A stretch of 64,000 bases of DNA, taken from the NCBI RefSeq assembly GCF_026151205.1, contig NC_087074.1, positions 5,332,001 to 5,396,000 on the forward strand, read 5' to 3'. This DNA is from Bolinopsis microptera. Lineage: Eukaryota; Ctenophora; Tentaculata; Lobata; Bolinopsidae. Position 1 is the stretch's first letter; each line of letters starts with the position of its first letter. Of the stretch, positions 23,323 to 39,443 are shown piece by piece. Below the pieces are notes generated by a model. The model did no database searches. It worked only from the letters and a program-made list of their open reading frames with translations, and was not told the DNA's origin. The translations under genes and the position numbers were made by a program.

Positions 23323-26300
23323 TTACAACAATGCGACTCATAAATAATGTTCCTATCCGGATAATACATAGTGATCTTATTTAGTAAGTTGTTTTATGAG
23401 CTGCATTTCTATTTATTCGTCTGAAAGTTAGAATCTTTTCCGTTTCGTGCCAAGTAAAGGTCTGTTGACAAATAAATGTAGAAAAAAAGCGCTTCGAAGT
23501 CCACATTTATTATCGCACTTAAGTCAGGAAATATACTACTATTTCAACACTTGTATTACAGTTATAGGACACGGCTACGAGTATTAAGATTGCTAGAACC
23601 AGTGGAGATATCACAAGCCATATAATATGAGTCTTATCTGTTGCAACAGTTGAAAATTACGTCTTACCCTTACTTGTTGGTACAGAGGTGCTGTTAGAAA
23701 CATTTGGTTTTAGGCTCAACATTTACAAAATTCGGATCAATATGATCGTCCAACTATGCTATAATCCCTTTAATTTATGCAGTTAAGTGTATACATTACA
23801 AGTTCGGGGTTCAAAATACCAATGATTTATGATCTTGCAATGATCAAAACGTCAAAACTAAAATACAGGAAAATTCAAAAGGTGTATTGTCGTTTCGTAA
23901 TTGGAGGAACCTCCCAAGATTTACAAGGTCTCGAATGGTAAAAATTAGCCTCGGTGCAAAATTACACGGGAACCATTTGGTACCATTTGCCTCAATAATT
24001 GTAAGTTTGATCTTGAACCACTTCTGCGATAAAATTTACAGTAAGATTTGAAGTTCAAACAACAAATTGGTGCTATCGGAAACTCTATCCGCAAATTAAC
24101 CGTTAAATGTGATTTTGGCGAATCCTATTGGGTTCACGGCCCACCAATTACTCGCACCACGACCACTATCTGTCGCAACTTGATATGATCATATCGGATT
24201 ATACCTCCTCCGGAAGAATCACTGCTAAACAAAGAAACTGAGACCTTATGTTAGAATAAGGAGGTGTGTCAGAATGAGGCTGCAGCTGTTTCCTAAAATT
24301 CAATTTCCTTTAAATTTTGTCTCATAAAACTTTAACAAGTCCCTGCTGGTTGCTCTACTGAGATTACGACGGGTTCTAAAAGTATAAAGTCCTCCAAAGT
24401 AGCGCGGGTTATTAAAAGCGAGATGGTGGATACCACCCTGCCGAGGAGAAGGGGAGCGGGTTATTCAGGAAAATATTGACGAACGGAGGCTCTTGAAATG
24501 CTATGAAACTAATTCGAGTAAAATATATGATATGATATACGACACTGTAAACTGAGCCCGCAATGCTCGGGCAGCCAGCTCAAATATCACTCAACTACTG
24601 AGCTCAGAGTCAGGATTGGAGGATAGGGAGTCACGTGGTTATGGCTCTAGGATCTGATAAAAATCATTCGTATTGGGTTGCTGGCTGAGGGGTTGGTGAT
24701 CGAGGGATGCCTCTAACAGGTGTTAAAGAGAGATGGCCACCTAACAGGCTGATGACAGAGAGGAGGTCACACCACTGGGGGACCACCACCCTTGTCTCCC
24801 TTCCCCGCTCAGGGGGGGGGGGGGGGACTTATCAGGAATAGGATAGACTGATGAACGTGTCTCACGTGATCCACCTGTGGGAGATTGTGAGACTTGCTTT
24901 TTACTGAACACACAGTTTCGTAAAACTAGGTTAAGTCAGCTACTACTAAAGGTGTGTTATAGCAATGCAGCTATCACATTGGCTATCACAGCAGCTATCA
25001 GAGAGAGCGGCAACTAAAGACGTTAGTAACCCGACACGCAGCTTGACGGAATTGCTGAATTTTTGTCAACAAGTGTAGGCAAGAACCTCTACATTTTCCT
25101 ATTTCTACTCTGAACCGCTTGTAGGGCTTGCAGCTCAAAGGAATCCAAATTGGCCACAGTCAGTAACAGTTCGCGTATGCCGTGGATAACGTCAGAGGTG
25201 GAGATATAACTGCGTGACCAAATTACGAATTTCGTTCTGTGACTGGAATAAATATTTTACAAAATGTAAAAATACCACGCAACCAAAGGTCTCGTACTAT
25301 GAACTTGTAATAAAATGTGGACGAAAAGTTTAACAACTGTTACACAGGAGCTACCGGGCGGAGGAATACAGAAATCAATTGTCAACTTTTGGTTTTGTAC
25401 AGCCTAAACATGTGATGAGTGTAATTTTATACTCAAATCAATCAGTAAAGTCACCTTAAATGAAAAATATTAAACGGTCGTTGTCTTACAAAATTCTCAA
25501 ATCCAGGAAGGGTCGTTTTGAGATAAAATCTGATAATGTTTGTCGTTTATGAAAGGAGTTTAGGAACCAAAATTAAGCGTGTTCAAAACGCTTAAAGAGC
25601 TTTTTTTCTCTTACTTAGCTACTTCAGTAAGTGTAAAAGGAAACAAGTTCATTCTGTCCCTTATATTTCAACTCAACAAATCTCTAGCACTTCACCTCGA
25701 TTACAAGACTATAACACGTCGCTTTTTAAACCAAATAGTGACCATTCATCAACCATAATGATACACCAACGTTGACTTTAAAGTTTAAAAAATGTTGTCT
25801 GTAAATCTAGGCAATGACAGTAAATATTAGGATTAATTTCAAAAGTAATTAATAAAATAAAGCATTACGTTGAGTAATTGCCCGACCGTAAAACGCTTAG
25901 ATATCAGAATTCAATACAAACAAATCTTACTGACAGATCAGCGGATCAATACTGAGCTTCTGAACTCTGTAGTCTAGACATTTGATCATGTGTGTTCTTA
26001 CAGTTTAATATCCAATGTAAGAAAACAGAGAATTAATATTGTATAGAAAAGTCGTTGGTCCTCTAGTTTAGTAAAACATAGTTTATCTATTGTTAATTCC
26101 TCATTGAAGAAGAAACTGACAATTTCAAAAGATAGCTAATGTTACTTTATTGAACTGAGAATAATACCTTACTTAAAGTTCAATGAGTAGATAAATGGAA
26201 GACGTAAGGACTAAAGGGGCGAGTTTTTTGTTTTAATGACATACATGTTTTCATTAACTATTTGTCTGTTCAACTATTTTGATATTAGCAGAACTCAAAA

Positions 26301-26958
26301 TCTGTGTATAACATCCCATCAAAATATTGGACACAAATCTAACATAACAGTGAAACGTGTCGAGCCAAGAAATTAAATACAAGGTTATCCGAAGTTTTCC
26401 TTGAAGCTCATAACTTCTGAGAATCTTGCTGCTCAGCAACTTAATGCTTATCTAATGAGTATTAGACATTAAAGGTATAACGTTTGTAGTAAATCAGCAT
26501 ACCTAGACGTAGCACGTGATACACTCACTTCAGGAAGGAGTCCTCTACTAAGACTAAGAGATATACTCGTGAAGTTATACTATTTGAGCAGCACTCTTAG
26601 AATCTTTAGAGGATGACTCTCAACTTCAAGGTCAGACTTCTAAGAGTAATACTTTATATACCCTATGTATCAGCCTTAACTTTTACGGCCCAAAATTTGA
26701 CTGGCCAGGAAATCTGTCAGGCCCTAAGCATGACGAGTGGCCACAGGAGCTGAAGTTGACCAAATTAGGGCCGCGGATATTGTTATATATAAGACTCTCA
26801 CGGGCAAGACAGCGGGTCTTTGAGCAGGAATCCAAAGAGCTTGATTATAGAGTAGACATATATAATACAAGAATCTCAGAGTACTTTTTGATAAAGCTAG
26901 ATTCTCAGAAAAAGTAGAAATTATTTACTTGGGAGGGTCGTGAACCGCAGATCTATGA
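23323..26958. other. Non-coding stretch
   Basis: No supported exon or element. It probably includes the 5' intron and upstream region of the zinc-finger gene. A shorter G-run lies near 24813-24826. Confidence 0.4.
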
Positions 26959-29032
26959 TCTGTGAGGTGGATCCTAGAGTTTAGCTGTGATGAATTGTGA
27001 GGTAGATCCTAAATCTCAACATATATTGGGTCATCACCTCAGAGTTTAGCTGTGATGTGAGGTAGATCCTAAATCTCAACATATATTGGGTCATCACCTC
27101 AGAGTTTAGCTGTGATGTGAGGTAGATCCTAAATCTCAACATATATTGGGTCATCACCTCAGAGTTTAGCTGTGATGTGGGTAGATCCTAAATCTCAACA
27201 TATATTGGGTCATCACCTCAGAGTTAAGCTGTGATGTGAGGTAGATCCTAAATCTCAACATATATTGGGTCATCACCTCAGAGTTTAGCTGTGATGTGAG
27301 GTAGATCCTAAATCTCAACATATATTGGGTCATCACCTCAGAGTTTAGCTGTGATGTGAGGTAGATCCTAAATTTTCAACATATATTGGGTCATCACCTC
27401 AGAGTTTAGCTGTGATGTGAGGTAGATCCTAAATCTCAACATATATTGGGTCATCACCTCAGAGTTTAGCTGTGATGTGAGGTAGATCCTAAATCTCAAC
27501 ATATATTAGGTCATCACCTCAGAGTTTAGCTGTGATGTGAGGTAGATCCTAAATCTCAACATATATTGGGTCATCACCTCAGAGTTTAGCTGTGATGTGA
27601 GGTAGATCCTAAATGTCAACATATATTGGGTCATCACCTCAGAGTTTAGCTGTGATGTGAGGTAGATCCTAAATCTCAACATATATTGGGTCATCACCTC
27701 AGAGTTTAGCTGTGATGTGGGGTAGATCCTAAATCTCAACATATATTGGGTCATCACCTCAGAGTTAAGCTGTGATGAACTGTGAGGTAGATCCTAAATC
27801 TCAACATATATTGGGTCATCACCTCAGAGTTTAGCTGTGATGTGAGGTAGATCCTAAATCTCAACATATATTGGGTCATCACCTCAGAGTTAAGCTGTGA
27901 TGTGAGGTAGATCCTAAATCTCAACATATATTGTGTCATCACCTCAGAGTTTAGTTGTGATGTGAGTTAGATCCTAAATCTCAACATATATTGGGTCATC
28001 ACCTCAGAGTTTAGCTGTGATGTGAGGTAGATCCTAAATCTCAACATATATTGGGTCATCACCTCAGAGTTTAGCTGTGATGTGAGGTAGATCCTAAATT
28101 TTCAACATATATTGGGTCATCACCTCAGAGTTTAGCTGTGATGTGAGGTAGATCCTAAATCTCAACATATATTGGGTCATCACCTCAGAGTTAAGCTGTG
28201 ATGTGAGGTAGATCCTAAATCTCAACATATATTGGGTCATCACCTCAGAGTTTAGCTGTGATGTGAGGTAGATCCTAAATCTCAACATATATTGGGTCAT
28301 CACCTCAGAGTTTAGCTGTGATGTGAGGTAGATCCTAAATGTCAACATATATTGGGTCATCACCTCAGAGTTTAGCTGTGATGTGAGGTAGATCCTAAAT
28401 CTCAACATATATTGGGTCATCACCTCAGAGTTTAGCTGTGATGTGGGGTAGATCCTAAATCTCAACATATATTGGGTCATCACCTCAGAGTTAAGCTGTG
28501 ATGTGAGGTAGATCCTAAATCTCAACATATATTGGGTCATCACCTCAGAGTTTAGCTGTGATGTGAGGTAGATCCTAAATCTCAACATATATTGGGTCAT
28601 CACCTCAGAGTTTAGCTGTGATGTGAGGTAGATCCTAAATTTTCAACATATATTGGGTCATCACCTCAGAGTTTAGCTGTGATGTGAGGTAGATCCTAAA
28701 TCTCAACATATATTGGGTCATCACCTCAGAGTTTAGCTGTGATGTGAGGTAGATCCTAAATCTCAACATATATTAGGTCATCACCTCAGAGTTTAGCTGT
28801 GATGTGAGGTAGATCCTAAATCTCAACATATATTGGGTCATCACCTCAGAGTTTAGCTGTGATGTGAGGTAGATCCTAAATCTCAACATATATTGGGTCA
28901 TCACCTCAGAGTTTAGCTGTGATGTGAGGTAGATCCTAAATCTCAACATATATTGGGTCATCACCTCAGAGTTTAGCTGTGATGAATTGTGAGGTAGATC
29001 CTAAATCTCAACATATATTGGGTCATCACCTC
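26959..29032. repeat. 60-bp satellite array, about 34 copies
   Basis: The consensus unit contains GAGGTAGATCCTAAATCTC, ACATATATTGGGTCATCACC and TCAGAGTTTAGCTGTGATGT; the period is almost exactly 60. Variants include GTCAAC or TTTCAAC for CTCAAC, AGAGTTA for AGAGTTT, TTAGGTC for TTGGGTC, and a longer GATGAACTGTGAGG junction. Some variants recur 720 bp apart (27361/28081, 27601/28321, 27721/28441), which shows multi-unit duplication. The period is divisible by three, so long open frames on the minus strand (SQLNSEVMTQYMLRFRIYLT) are artefacts. Unit ends GAGGT...ACCTC can pair. Confidence 0.97.
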
Positions 29033-32000
29033 TGTCCAGGAAACCTTACCCTCTAATATTAATATTACCCAGTCTTATCTCCAAGTACGCAGTCACATCA
29101 GCTACCGCACTGTGAAATCCGATCATTGTAAATTCTCTATCCTAATCTCTGTTATCGGTTTATCTCCATGTTTCCAACTAGAGGCTATTGAAGTGTTACG
29201 ACATCTCCTGTTCACAACTCAGATCAGTCCTATTTCTAGTGACAAATGCAGTGGTTTTGACGTGATACGTTTAAGAAAAAGTCGTGATCAATAAAATCAA
29301 AGTACAGGTGGATATCACGAGATGCAACATATGGTACAAGTGGAAATTCAAATATCTGGGGCCAGTAACAAGAACATAGTGAAACTCAATCGGCCAATTT
29401 ACACCGGGTATTGCTACAGACAAAAGTAATTGAAACCTTCTGACGCGCTTCCCGGTATACCGGGGCGTTAACTTCCAACCCTGGAGATTTGGACCAGTTG
29501 GTTAGGTGCTACTTTATAGGTCCTATATGAGCAGATTAATGAGAGTCGGACCTATTTCCTGCTTGAAATCGCTCAGACTAAAATGATACGAGCATCCAGT
29601 CGCAACGACGACACTCAGATATTTTGTTCGTGTAGAAAAGTGGAGCGATTTTAACAAACTGAAAAAAGAGATCGTTTGTTCGTTCGACCATGATTTTAAA
29701 ACAAACGTGTTCTTTACAGCAAAAAACCTCATCAATAGTAATACGCAAAAAAATAAACTGCACCTGCGATATTTTACCAAAAAGACCAGCAGTTTAAGAA
29801 TGTCATTTGGCAGTCCAAATATAAAAATAATAATCTGCTTTGACGGTGGAAATAGAATAGCTCAAAGAGGTACTGAGATTGAACAGTTTATAGCAGGCTA
29901 CAAAAGCGTTTATATGCTCATGTGCCCCAACACGGACAGTTAAACATTTGTTTAAACTCAAGACTTGCTGATCCCCCACATTTGCCTTTCTTGTGGAGAG
30001 GAACGTTTATTCCTGCAACCGCTATCAACAAACACACGAATGTGGCTACAAACTGGCCGCTTTGTTAGCCGGCTGAAAACGCGACCAAGAGAATATAAAG
30101 GACAAGATTCTAAAAGTCAAAGATCTGGTAGTCACTCTACTCGTCAGGTGTATAGAAAATGATCGGCCCCCAAAGATAAAAACATATCACATTACCGGGC
30201 CCGGAGCGGGCAGCTACAACTCTAACAAGCTAGCGAAATTTAATTGTAAATCACCATTTGTTTGGGCCGCTAGCGATCTGCAATGTCGCCAGATCGTGAG
30301 GATCCGATGACGACAGTTTTGAGCTGAAACCCTCCTTCTTCTCCTCCACGAGGCGAGAGGTGGAGAGCAGGAGGAGAAGTGTGAATCTGGTTCCCTCAAC
30401 CCAGAACTTAACTCGGTACTGGATATCAGATTTTATTGCTACATCAATTTAATTTATACCTCCCTCGGTTAACTTTATCCCTGAGAGCGTTGCGGCGGAC
30501 TAAACGGAGTATCAAATGTACACACTTGGCGTTTCTTTAGCGCTCGTCATTGCCCCCAAAGGGGGAGGAGGATAACCTGATACTCTAACAGCCTCAGAGC
30601 AGGTCCTTCTAGAGCCGTCTCAAATGTCGGATGATCGCTGAGCCGGTTCATGATCGGGGGTGGAGGAGGTTGTGGTGCAGGTGGGAGCCGCGTGGAGCGC
30701 TCTCACACCACCGCCGCTAGGACACCTCTAGTTACAGCTCAACAGATGGTTTACTCGGGCCACTCTGGTCGGGTAATGGGACACCGGCCTTACCTGGTAC
30801 CCTCCCAGCAGACCACTGGTACTTTCTCTCAAATCTACCACTGCACTAGATTAACCGCATTAGTAAACGTATGGTAATCGGAGCCATGACTCAGGACTGT
30901 CATTTCGAATTCAAGCGAGATTAAGCGTGAAATTTAGAAAAAAATATCGAGATTATTAGTAAATAGAATTGGAACGATTGTGGAGTTTAAAATTTTTAAA
31001 AATTATTAGTGTTATGTGAAATAAGTGAACCCAACCTCCCTATCTACTCATTGTTCATCAAGGGCAATATAATTCATCTGAGAAGTAATAATTACTATTA
31101 CTATTACATACTACAACTCTTTCGTATTATCCACTAGTACTCCGCAGAATTAATTATCACATACGATGATTATGAATAGGCTACAATTTCAAAGCCGCGA
31201 TTAGATGACGGGAGTTGCAGGGTTAAGTGAGCAGTGAGCACTGAGCTTGTCATTCACTATTGAACTAATCTAACGAGGTCAACACGGGTTTCAACGACTG
31301 TTCCACTATCTTTCCTCGGTTCATACTTCATACCGTCCTATAACTGATTCTGTCGGTGCATGATCAGTGAGATATAAGTAGTATTCGTTATTTATAGAGG
31401 CGTGAACCATCATTCTCCTTGACTTTATAAAATACTTGTAACACTAAGACATTCTGGTAATAATATTGAAACGTATTGCTCATAATCTAGCGGTTTCCGA
31501 GGCACTTCAGGTGATTGCCGTATCATCAGCGTTTTTAATGAAAGCAAACCCTTTATATAAATATAATATAATATATTATGCATCATATTTATTTTGGGCA
31601 ACATATTAACTATTAGTATTAAGGCGATGATTGGAATCTCTTTTTGACAACTCGTCCAGGAAATATTTGCACATTTGACATAAACTTCTGTCACAGATTT
31701 TTTGTTAATATTATCCTAGTTTCACTTTCGGACCATTTGAGTATTGTGGATCGGATCACAGATATATTACAAAATTATTCTTATGACCAGCGCGATCAAA
31801 TAAAAACACCGGTGATTTCATTCCAAATCTTAAATTTCAACATCGATGAAAAAATCTGAACAAAGATTTTATGAAAACTGTGTCCATGTCGACATTTCGT
31901 ATAATACCATTGATAAGTGAATTCATCAGAAAATAGCAATATGAGCTATAGAGTATAGTCACACTCAACTAAGATCTCAAATCAAAATTCAATATGACAA

Positions 32001-35000
32001 TGGTCGTTGAAGCGTCAAACTTATCCACAAGAAATAATAAATAATCCAAACGGCCGCAACTTATCAGGCCTGTAATAATTTTGAATGGCGATCAAAATAA
32101 TTTGTAATAAAAAAGTAACTTAAGCCTAGGAAAGTGTGTTTTGTAATACTATAAGGGCTCATGGAGAATATCGAATTACTATACCAAGCTTCAATTGTCT
32201 ACTTATACGGTAAACACAAAGTTGGTATGCACAGCACATATCCTGTATCTTCTTGTCAACAATTGGCCCCTGTAACTCCCATCATTTTAAAGTAAAAACA
32301 AGAATTTAAAATAACGATTCAACGTGATCACGGCACACGGAGAGTAACCACATAGGTTAGAGATTCGGAGAGGAATAAAAACAAAAACTAGTTGCTCAAG
32401 TTGAGAACAAGGAGCGAACATTTGGAAGTGCGCTAACTACTGGCTAGCCCACGTGACCATCCCGTTGACAGCCCGTAACTTTATCCCCCAAATACCACGC
32501 TCCGATTATCTAATATTACTTGGAAAACACATCCTATATAACAAAGTATAGCTGCTTTCCGGGGAAATGCTTGCAAGCGGGAACTAATCTCTGGGGAATT
32601 GTTGGGCGCTGATAAGATCAGATAAAGGTTTTGCGGGACGAGTTTTCGAACGGTACGGTTTGCGGCACTTAGCAGAGCATTAAAAGGTGATAGGAGAGTC
32701 AGAACGGATATTGGATCGAATAACAGCTGGGTGTCGGATGTCAGATAATTTTACATGGCCGTACTAAACATGTTTGCGATGCTCGTTGAGTGATATGTAG
32801 TCCGCTGACAGGGTCAAAGGAAGCAACCCCAAACCGGCACAACCAACCAATGTGTTGATTCCTCAGATCAGCCAGACAATGGACACGGCACTTTGTTTTT
32901 CTAATGTGGCAAATAACCCGTCCGACTGTTGTGACTCAAGATAATACAACTATTGCGTGAAATTAAGAAAATTACTGATGAGCTTTACAGTTAATATGTA
33001 TTTTTATATATTTATATGTGGTACGTTTTCCCAAAAGAATCATGTTATTCTATCCATATAATTATAAATGGCTAGATGTTTCTAAAATCCCCGATATCTC
33101 TCGATTTCCCTACAAATAGCTAAATACTCCCAAACATCTTGATAATATCTACTTCCAAGCCTGAGGCTGTTACTGCTTCAAACATTCCTTGTGTCTCAAA
33201 GGTACACCCGTACTTTTTGTGTTGCCAGGTAAGAGTGCACGGTTGCCAGGTAAGAGTGCACGGGTTTCGTTGGAGAGGAGGTGATCTCTACAGGTTACTC
33301 TCTTATCGGGTGAGGCAACACAATTGAACTCAGCCCTTTTATCACTGGCTCTGTTTTAGTTGTCCCGGAGGTAAAAAAAGCAGATGTGGTCGAGTGAAGC
33401 CGTCAGTTTCAATAATTCAGAGATCTCAACTTCAAATGAGAGCCCTACCTTAACACTAACTCCCGTGGTTTAGGAGAAGGTGAAGGACTCGATGGTCTTC
33501 TTGAACACTGCAACCATTTGCTGCTATGTGAAGTTGTGCTCTCCAGACTGTTTATTGACATGTGAGTGAAGTCGGAGCGTGAAAATTTATCATCTACTCC
33601 TTTTCAGATCGTAACATTCGTCCCCATCTATTCCTTCCTTGCAGGAGCATATAACACACAAATTTCTACAAAATTTTTCAGATTCAAGCAAATTGGGGAC
33701 GTTCAAAGGGTGCAAGATATTCAGCTTGACAAAATACCGGTGAAAAAAAATTTCGCAGGCCGTAAATTGACTCCTCCAGATCCAGTCTTAACCTTCAATT
33801 AGGCATAACTCACTAGCTGAAGTAGCTCCGATACATCCGATTAGAACCTATAAGACTGGCCTCCAGCATGCCATTTTTCAAATTCAAGCAAATGAGAGGG
33901 CTGTTACTTTCAGCATTGTACCATGATATTGATATTGATATTGATTTAGGATGCATCACTGATCATATTAGAAATGATAGCTATCTGTATTAATATCATC
34001 ATGTGACGTTATATGGCATCATAGTGTTTTCATTTTCTGTAAAAGTATAAATAAAAGTGTGTGTGTATAATTCTCGTTGATGAGACTTGGGAGTAATATT
34101 GTTTTTTCGCTGAATTAGCGACGGATTAAAGAAACTGTCTCGACTAATACAGAGTGTTGACTCTAACATTGATATTGTCAGTTGTTCCATTGTTCAGGAA
34201 TTATTAAATGTTGTTCCATTGATCAGGAATTATTATAAATTGTTCAGGAATTATTAAATGTGTTCTCTACGGAATCAATGTTATTTCTTTTCAAGTTAAT
34301 TCTATTGTTTCAGATAATTTGACCATGAATATTGCACAGCTAGACTGAAGGCTGATGTGTTGTGTGAGACACGACTAGTGCCTGTCATGCTCTACTTTAC
34401 ATTTGGTAGCCAGTCCTGAGTCCACAGTGTACGATACAAATAATTCATAATTTGTCACATCTTACTTTCACATTTTCCCTAAAGAACGATGTTCTTCTAT
34501 TGTTCAACTGATCAGTGCAGAGACGGCGTTACTACTGCAGGAGGCGGTTTGATAAAACAGCATTTTATATTGCCTTTACGTCTTGAATAAAGCTTTCCAT
34601 TGTAGTGGCTGATCCACGAGACACTGCCTTATTATAGTATTGAAATAAAGAGCACTCCTGCACTCGTTATTACCGGGCAGTGCTGGTTTTATGTCATTTG
34701 CTTTTGTTCTATGTTCTATGAGTATATTTGTGGTAAACGTAACGGCTTACCTTAAATCTTTTGCATAAAGTAAGTAACTTAAGGAGAAAAACTGGTAATA
34801 TCCTTTAAGTAAGGTCTAAACGGTGAAACAATTTATATATTTTATTATAAGAGGAATAGCCTGAGCGTGCTAAATCACTCTACACTCGATCTTCGAGATT
34901 AAAAAAAAGGCCCCCTACAGTTGAAATAGTCGGGTTTCAAATAGTCGTTCAGGGCCAGCTAGAGAACGGGTTGGAAAAGTCAAGTGACAGTCAAGTGTAC

Positions 35001-35889
35001 AGTGATTATTCATCACCCAGAATAGCCTACATTAGCAGGGTATATGAATATCTAGAATGCAGTCATGCTACACCTTTTGGCTTTTTCTATCCGACAGTCT
35101 CTACGAAATAGCTCCATGTTCAAAAGCGAGTTGTTGTTGGGTATTCCAATGGCCGAACAACCGGGGTACAATTATAAATCATCATATGAAGTGACGAGTA
35201 TAGGATATTACGAAGTGATCATTTTATTTGAAGCCAAGAATCATAATTTTTGAGAGTTGTTTGTCCCATTCCCAAGGAAGAAATGAAACTAATTGTAAAA
35301 AATCTGTAATTGTAAAGAAAGTAAGAGAAATGCCGATGAACGTTGGGGTTGACAGAGGTCGGAATAGTTTAGGACACATAAACCTGGGAGCTCGGATTAA
35401 GTCCAAGACTATTACTAAGATCAAAACGAAAGGAGACAATGCCCGCGAAGAAAATGAAAAAGTCAATTTGCGGAAGAAGAGCCTGCTGTGGCGGGGAAGC
35501 ATGGTCGAGGTAATGTGTTATTATTTATTGTTTTTATTTTTATTTAGTTTGGGGAAACAGTTAAAAATAAAGGATACAAGATATCTCAGGTAACTAAAGA
35601 GTTTCACCAAATATTTGTAATGGTATAAATGTAGATCTAAACTAGTTGAAATAATCGATAGAATCTTAAATTTCAAGTCCATTGACGTGCCATCTATAAG
35701 TCTGACATCACGACATATTATGCATATTATTATGTTGTTATGGCAACCTCGTGTTTACATTATCAGTTTCTTTGGAGCTTATCTTTTACTTCGCATTTTT
35801 GAAAGCTACGGGGAAAAAAGCGGCGTAATAAGACCGTGTGTAGTGACGACCAAATTCAAGCAAAGCTCAGGGCTTATAATTTACATCAT
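29033..35889. other. Non-coding stretch, small repeats only
   Basis: No gene that I can support across 6.8 kb; short open frames have no recognised motif or convincing exon borders. Small repeats are two copies of GGTTGCCAGGTAAGAGTGCA (33216-33261, each with a perfect splice-donor-like CAGGTAAGAGT), a GATATT run near 33926, and three copies of TTGTTCAGGAATTATTA-type units at 34189-34262. Confidence 0.4.
34189..34262. repeat. Short direct repeat, three copies
   Basis: Three copies of a unit around TTCAGGAATTATTAAATG, spaced irregularly at roughly 25-30 bp. Confidence 0.7.
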
Positions 35890-36895
35890 ATGGTAGTCAG
35901 GTGTGGCTGCCCTATACCAACATTCTCAGCAACATCTGTCAGAAGAAAACACAGTCCGACATAGACACACTCACACAATTAGCAAATGACAGCATCGAGC
36001 GCCTGCATCTCTCGGTGCTAAAATGGACGACCGGGGTCAACAAGAGAACTTCAAATATCCCGATATGGGGAGACACAGGACGATATCCCCTTGGAATACA
36101 GCTGAGTTAGCTCTTTCTTGATTTCCACAACAGGCTAGTCCTCCTTGACAGAAAAAACTCACCACAGATTGTTCGCCATGCATTCGTAGAGCAAAGAAAC
36201 CTAGAGCTGACCTGGTTCCGAACATCGAGAGCGCTGAGTGCTGACCGACGCATTTGACCCAGGAGCAATTAAGCGCACAATTGTCTCGAAGAATGTTCCT
36301 ATGCCGAACAGCCAACTCGTTCAGAGTAGACTAAGGGATTGGTTTCAACAAAAGTGGGAAAAAGCTCGAATTGAAAACAAAAAGCTTGCATTATACAACG
36401 AAATCAAAAGCAGCTTTAAATTAGAACCGTACTTATCTCTACCCAATCACAAGAAAACCCGATGTACCACATGGCTGAGGACAAGCTCCCACAAACTTAA
36501 TATCGAGACGGGGCGATATGGCTGGAAAATTCAAGCATCTTCTACAGAGCTTGCACCTTCTGCTGCACCTCAGGCAGAATCACCTTAGACCTCCTGAACA
36601 AGCTCCCTTTAACTTTGAGTGACATCATTAAAGAAGACGAAGTCCATTTGCTTAAATAATGTCCAGTCTACAAGGAGATCAGACAAAGAAACAGCACAGA
36701 ACTTCACAACATGCTCACAAATAGTCAATTCAATAAATTATTTAATGAGAATTACATTCTTGAGACTAGAAATTTTGTTTATAATTTATTTCGTGAAAGA
36801 TTTCCTAAAAGTAAGCTAGGTGACTTAATATCCATATTCCGTGCACACTTTGAAACCATTTCTTTATTTATGATATTATGTTTTTTGTTTGGTTG
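35890..36895 (+). pseudogene. Decayed LINE D: C-terminal part of a reverse-transcriptase polyprotein
   Basis: A broken remnant spread over three frames. Frame segments: 35895-36110 (VWLPYTNILS... IERLHLSVLKWTTGVNKRTSN... WGDTGRYPL); about 36238-36588 (LRDWFQQKWEKARIE... NHKKTRCTTWLRTSSHKLNIETGRYG); then DEVHLLK, a stop, and CPVYKEIRQRN continuing to FRERFPKSKLGDLI (36640-36893). The order LKWTLGV, TSNxAxWGDTGRYPL, HKLxIETGRY, EDExHFLxxCPxYxxxR is the usual C-terminal tail of one class of invertebrate LINE RT proteins. At least two frameshifts and several stops make it non-functional. The 5' part (endonuclease, RT core) is missing. The 3' end runs straight into the (TAATTTC)n array. Confidence 0.8.
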
Positions 36896-36945
36896 AATAA
36901 TTGTCATTTAATTGATTTGGATCTGACACATGTAATTTTGTAATG

Positions 36946-37262
36946 ATCTTTTTAATTTCTGATTTCTAATTTCTAAAATATCTAATTTCTAATATCTAAT
37001 TTCTAATTTCTAATTTCTAATTTCTAATTTCTAATTTCTAATTTCTAATTTCTAATTTCTAATTTCTAATTTCTAATTTCTAATTTCTAATTTCTAATTT
37101 CTAATTTCTAAAATTTCTAATTTCTAATTTCTAATTTCTAATTTCTAATTTCTAATTTCTAATTTCTAATTTCTAATTTCTAATTTCTAATTTCTAATTT
37201 CTAATTTCTAATTTCTAATTTCTAATTTCTAATTTCTAATTTCTAAAATTTGTAATTTGTAA
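36946..37262. repeat. (TAATTTC)n microsatellite, about 43 units
   Basis: A near-perfect 7-bp tandem array with a few AAAT or ATAT interruptions. It begins about 50 bp after the LINE D coding remnant and probably grew from that element's 3' tail. Confidence 0.95.
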
Positions 37263-37698
37263 TTTTTAATTTCATATGGCCGTGTTATATTAAATTGTTG
37301 CAACTCTGCTCAGAATTGGATTTGTGACCCAGTTGAGAAATAGAAGTATATTTCAGCTAAAGTATGGGCTCAGGGCTTATACTTTGCGTATTACGGTTTA
37401 TGAATTTGATGATTTGTGACAATTGCATGTGTTCCAAATGGACTACTAAATGTGTTTTGTAATAACGTTCCTTTTACGTAAAGCGCCTAAATTGACAAAA
37501 TCACGAAATCTCAGTACCTCTACTTGTTTTTCCAACTATAACAGTTTAGGTTACTTGAGAAGTTTCAATAACAAATGGTTCAATCAAGACGTTTATCAGT
37601 TCAATGTATTGCAATTACAGTTACTACTCGCCAATTAAAGCAGCGTATCGTTTAATAGTAAACTGTCTGTAGTGAGCTGTGTGTTGTGAGTGTTGACT
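37263..37698. other. Non-coding spacer between arrays
   Basis: No gene seen; the short open frame here has no supporting motif. Confidence 0.5.

Positions 37699-39443
<1,745 letters not shown>

Noticed and set aside
27506-28964. Repetitive proteins (MTQYMLRFRIYLTSQLNSEV) on the minus strand
   Set aside because: Artefact of the 60-bp satellite; interrupted wherever a unit has an odd-length variant.
29707-30162. Two consecutive short plus-strand frames (78 and 65 residues)
   Set aside because: No motif, no splice link between them and no homologous-looking sequence elsewhere in the window.
35228-35593. 121-residue Lys-rich open frame ending near a GTAATG donor-like site
   Set aside because: No recognised domain, no partner exon in phase, and composition typical of AT-rich non-coding DNA.
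36946-37262. Telomere-like or CRISPR-like array
   Set aside because: The 7-mer TAATTTC is unrelated to TTAGGG, and there are no spacers between units.
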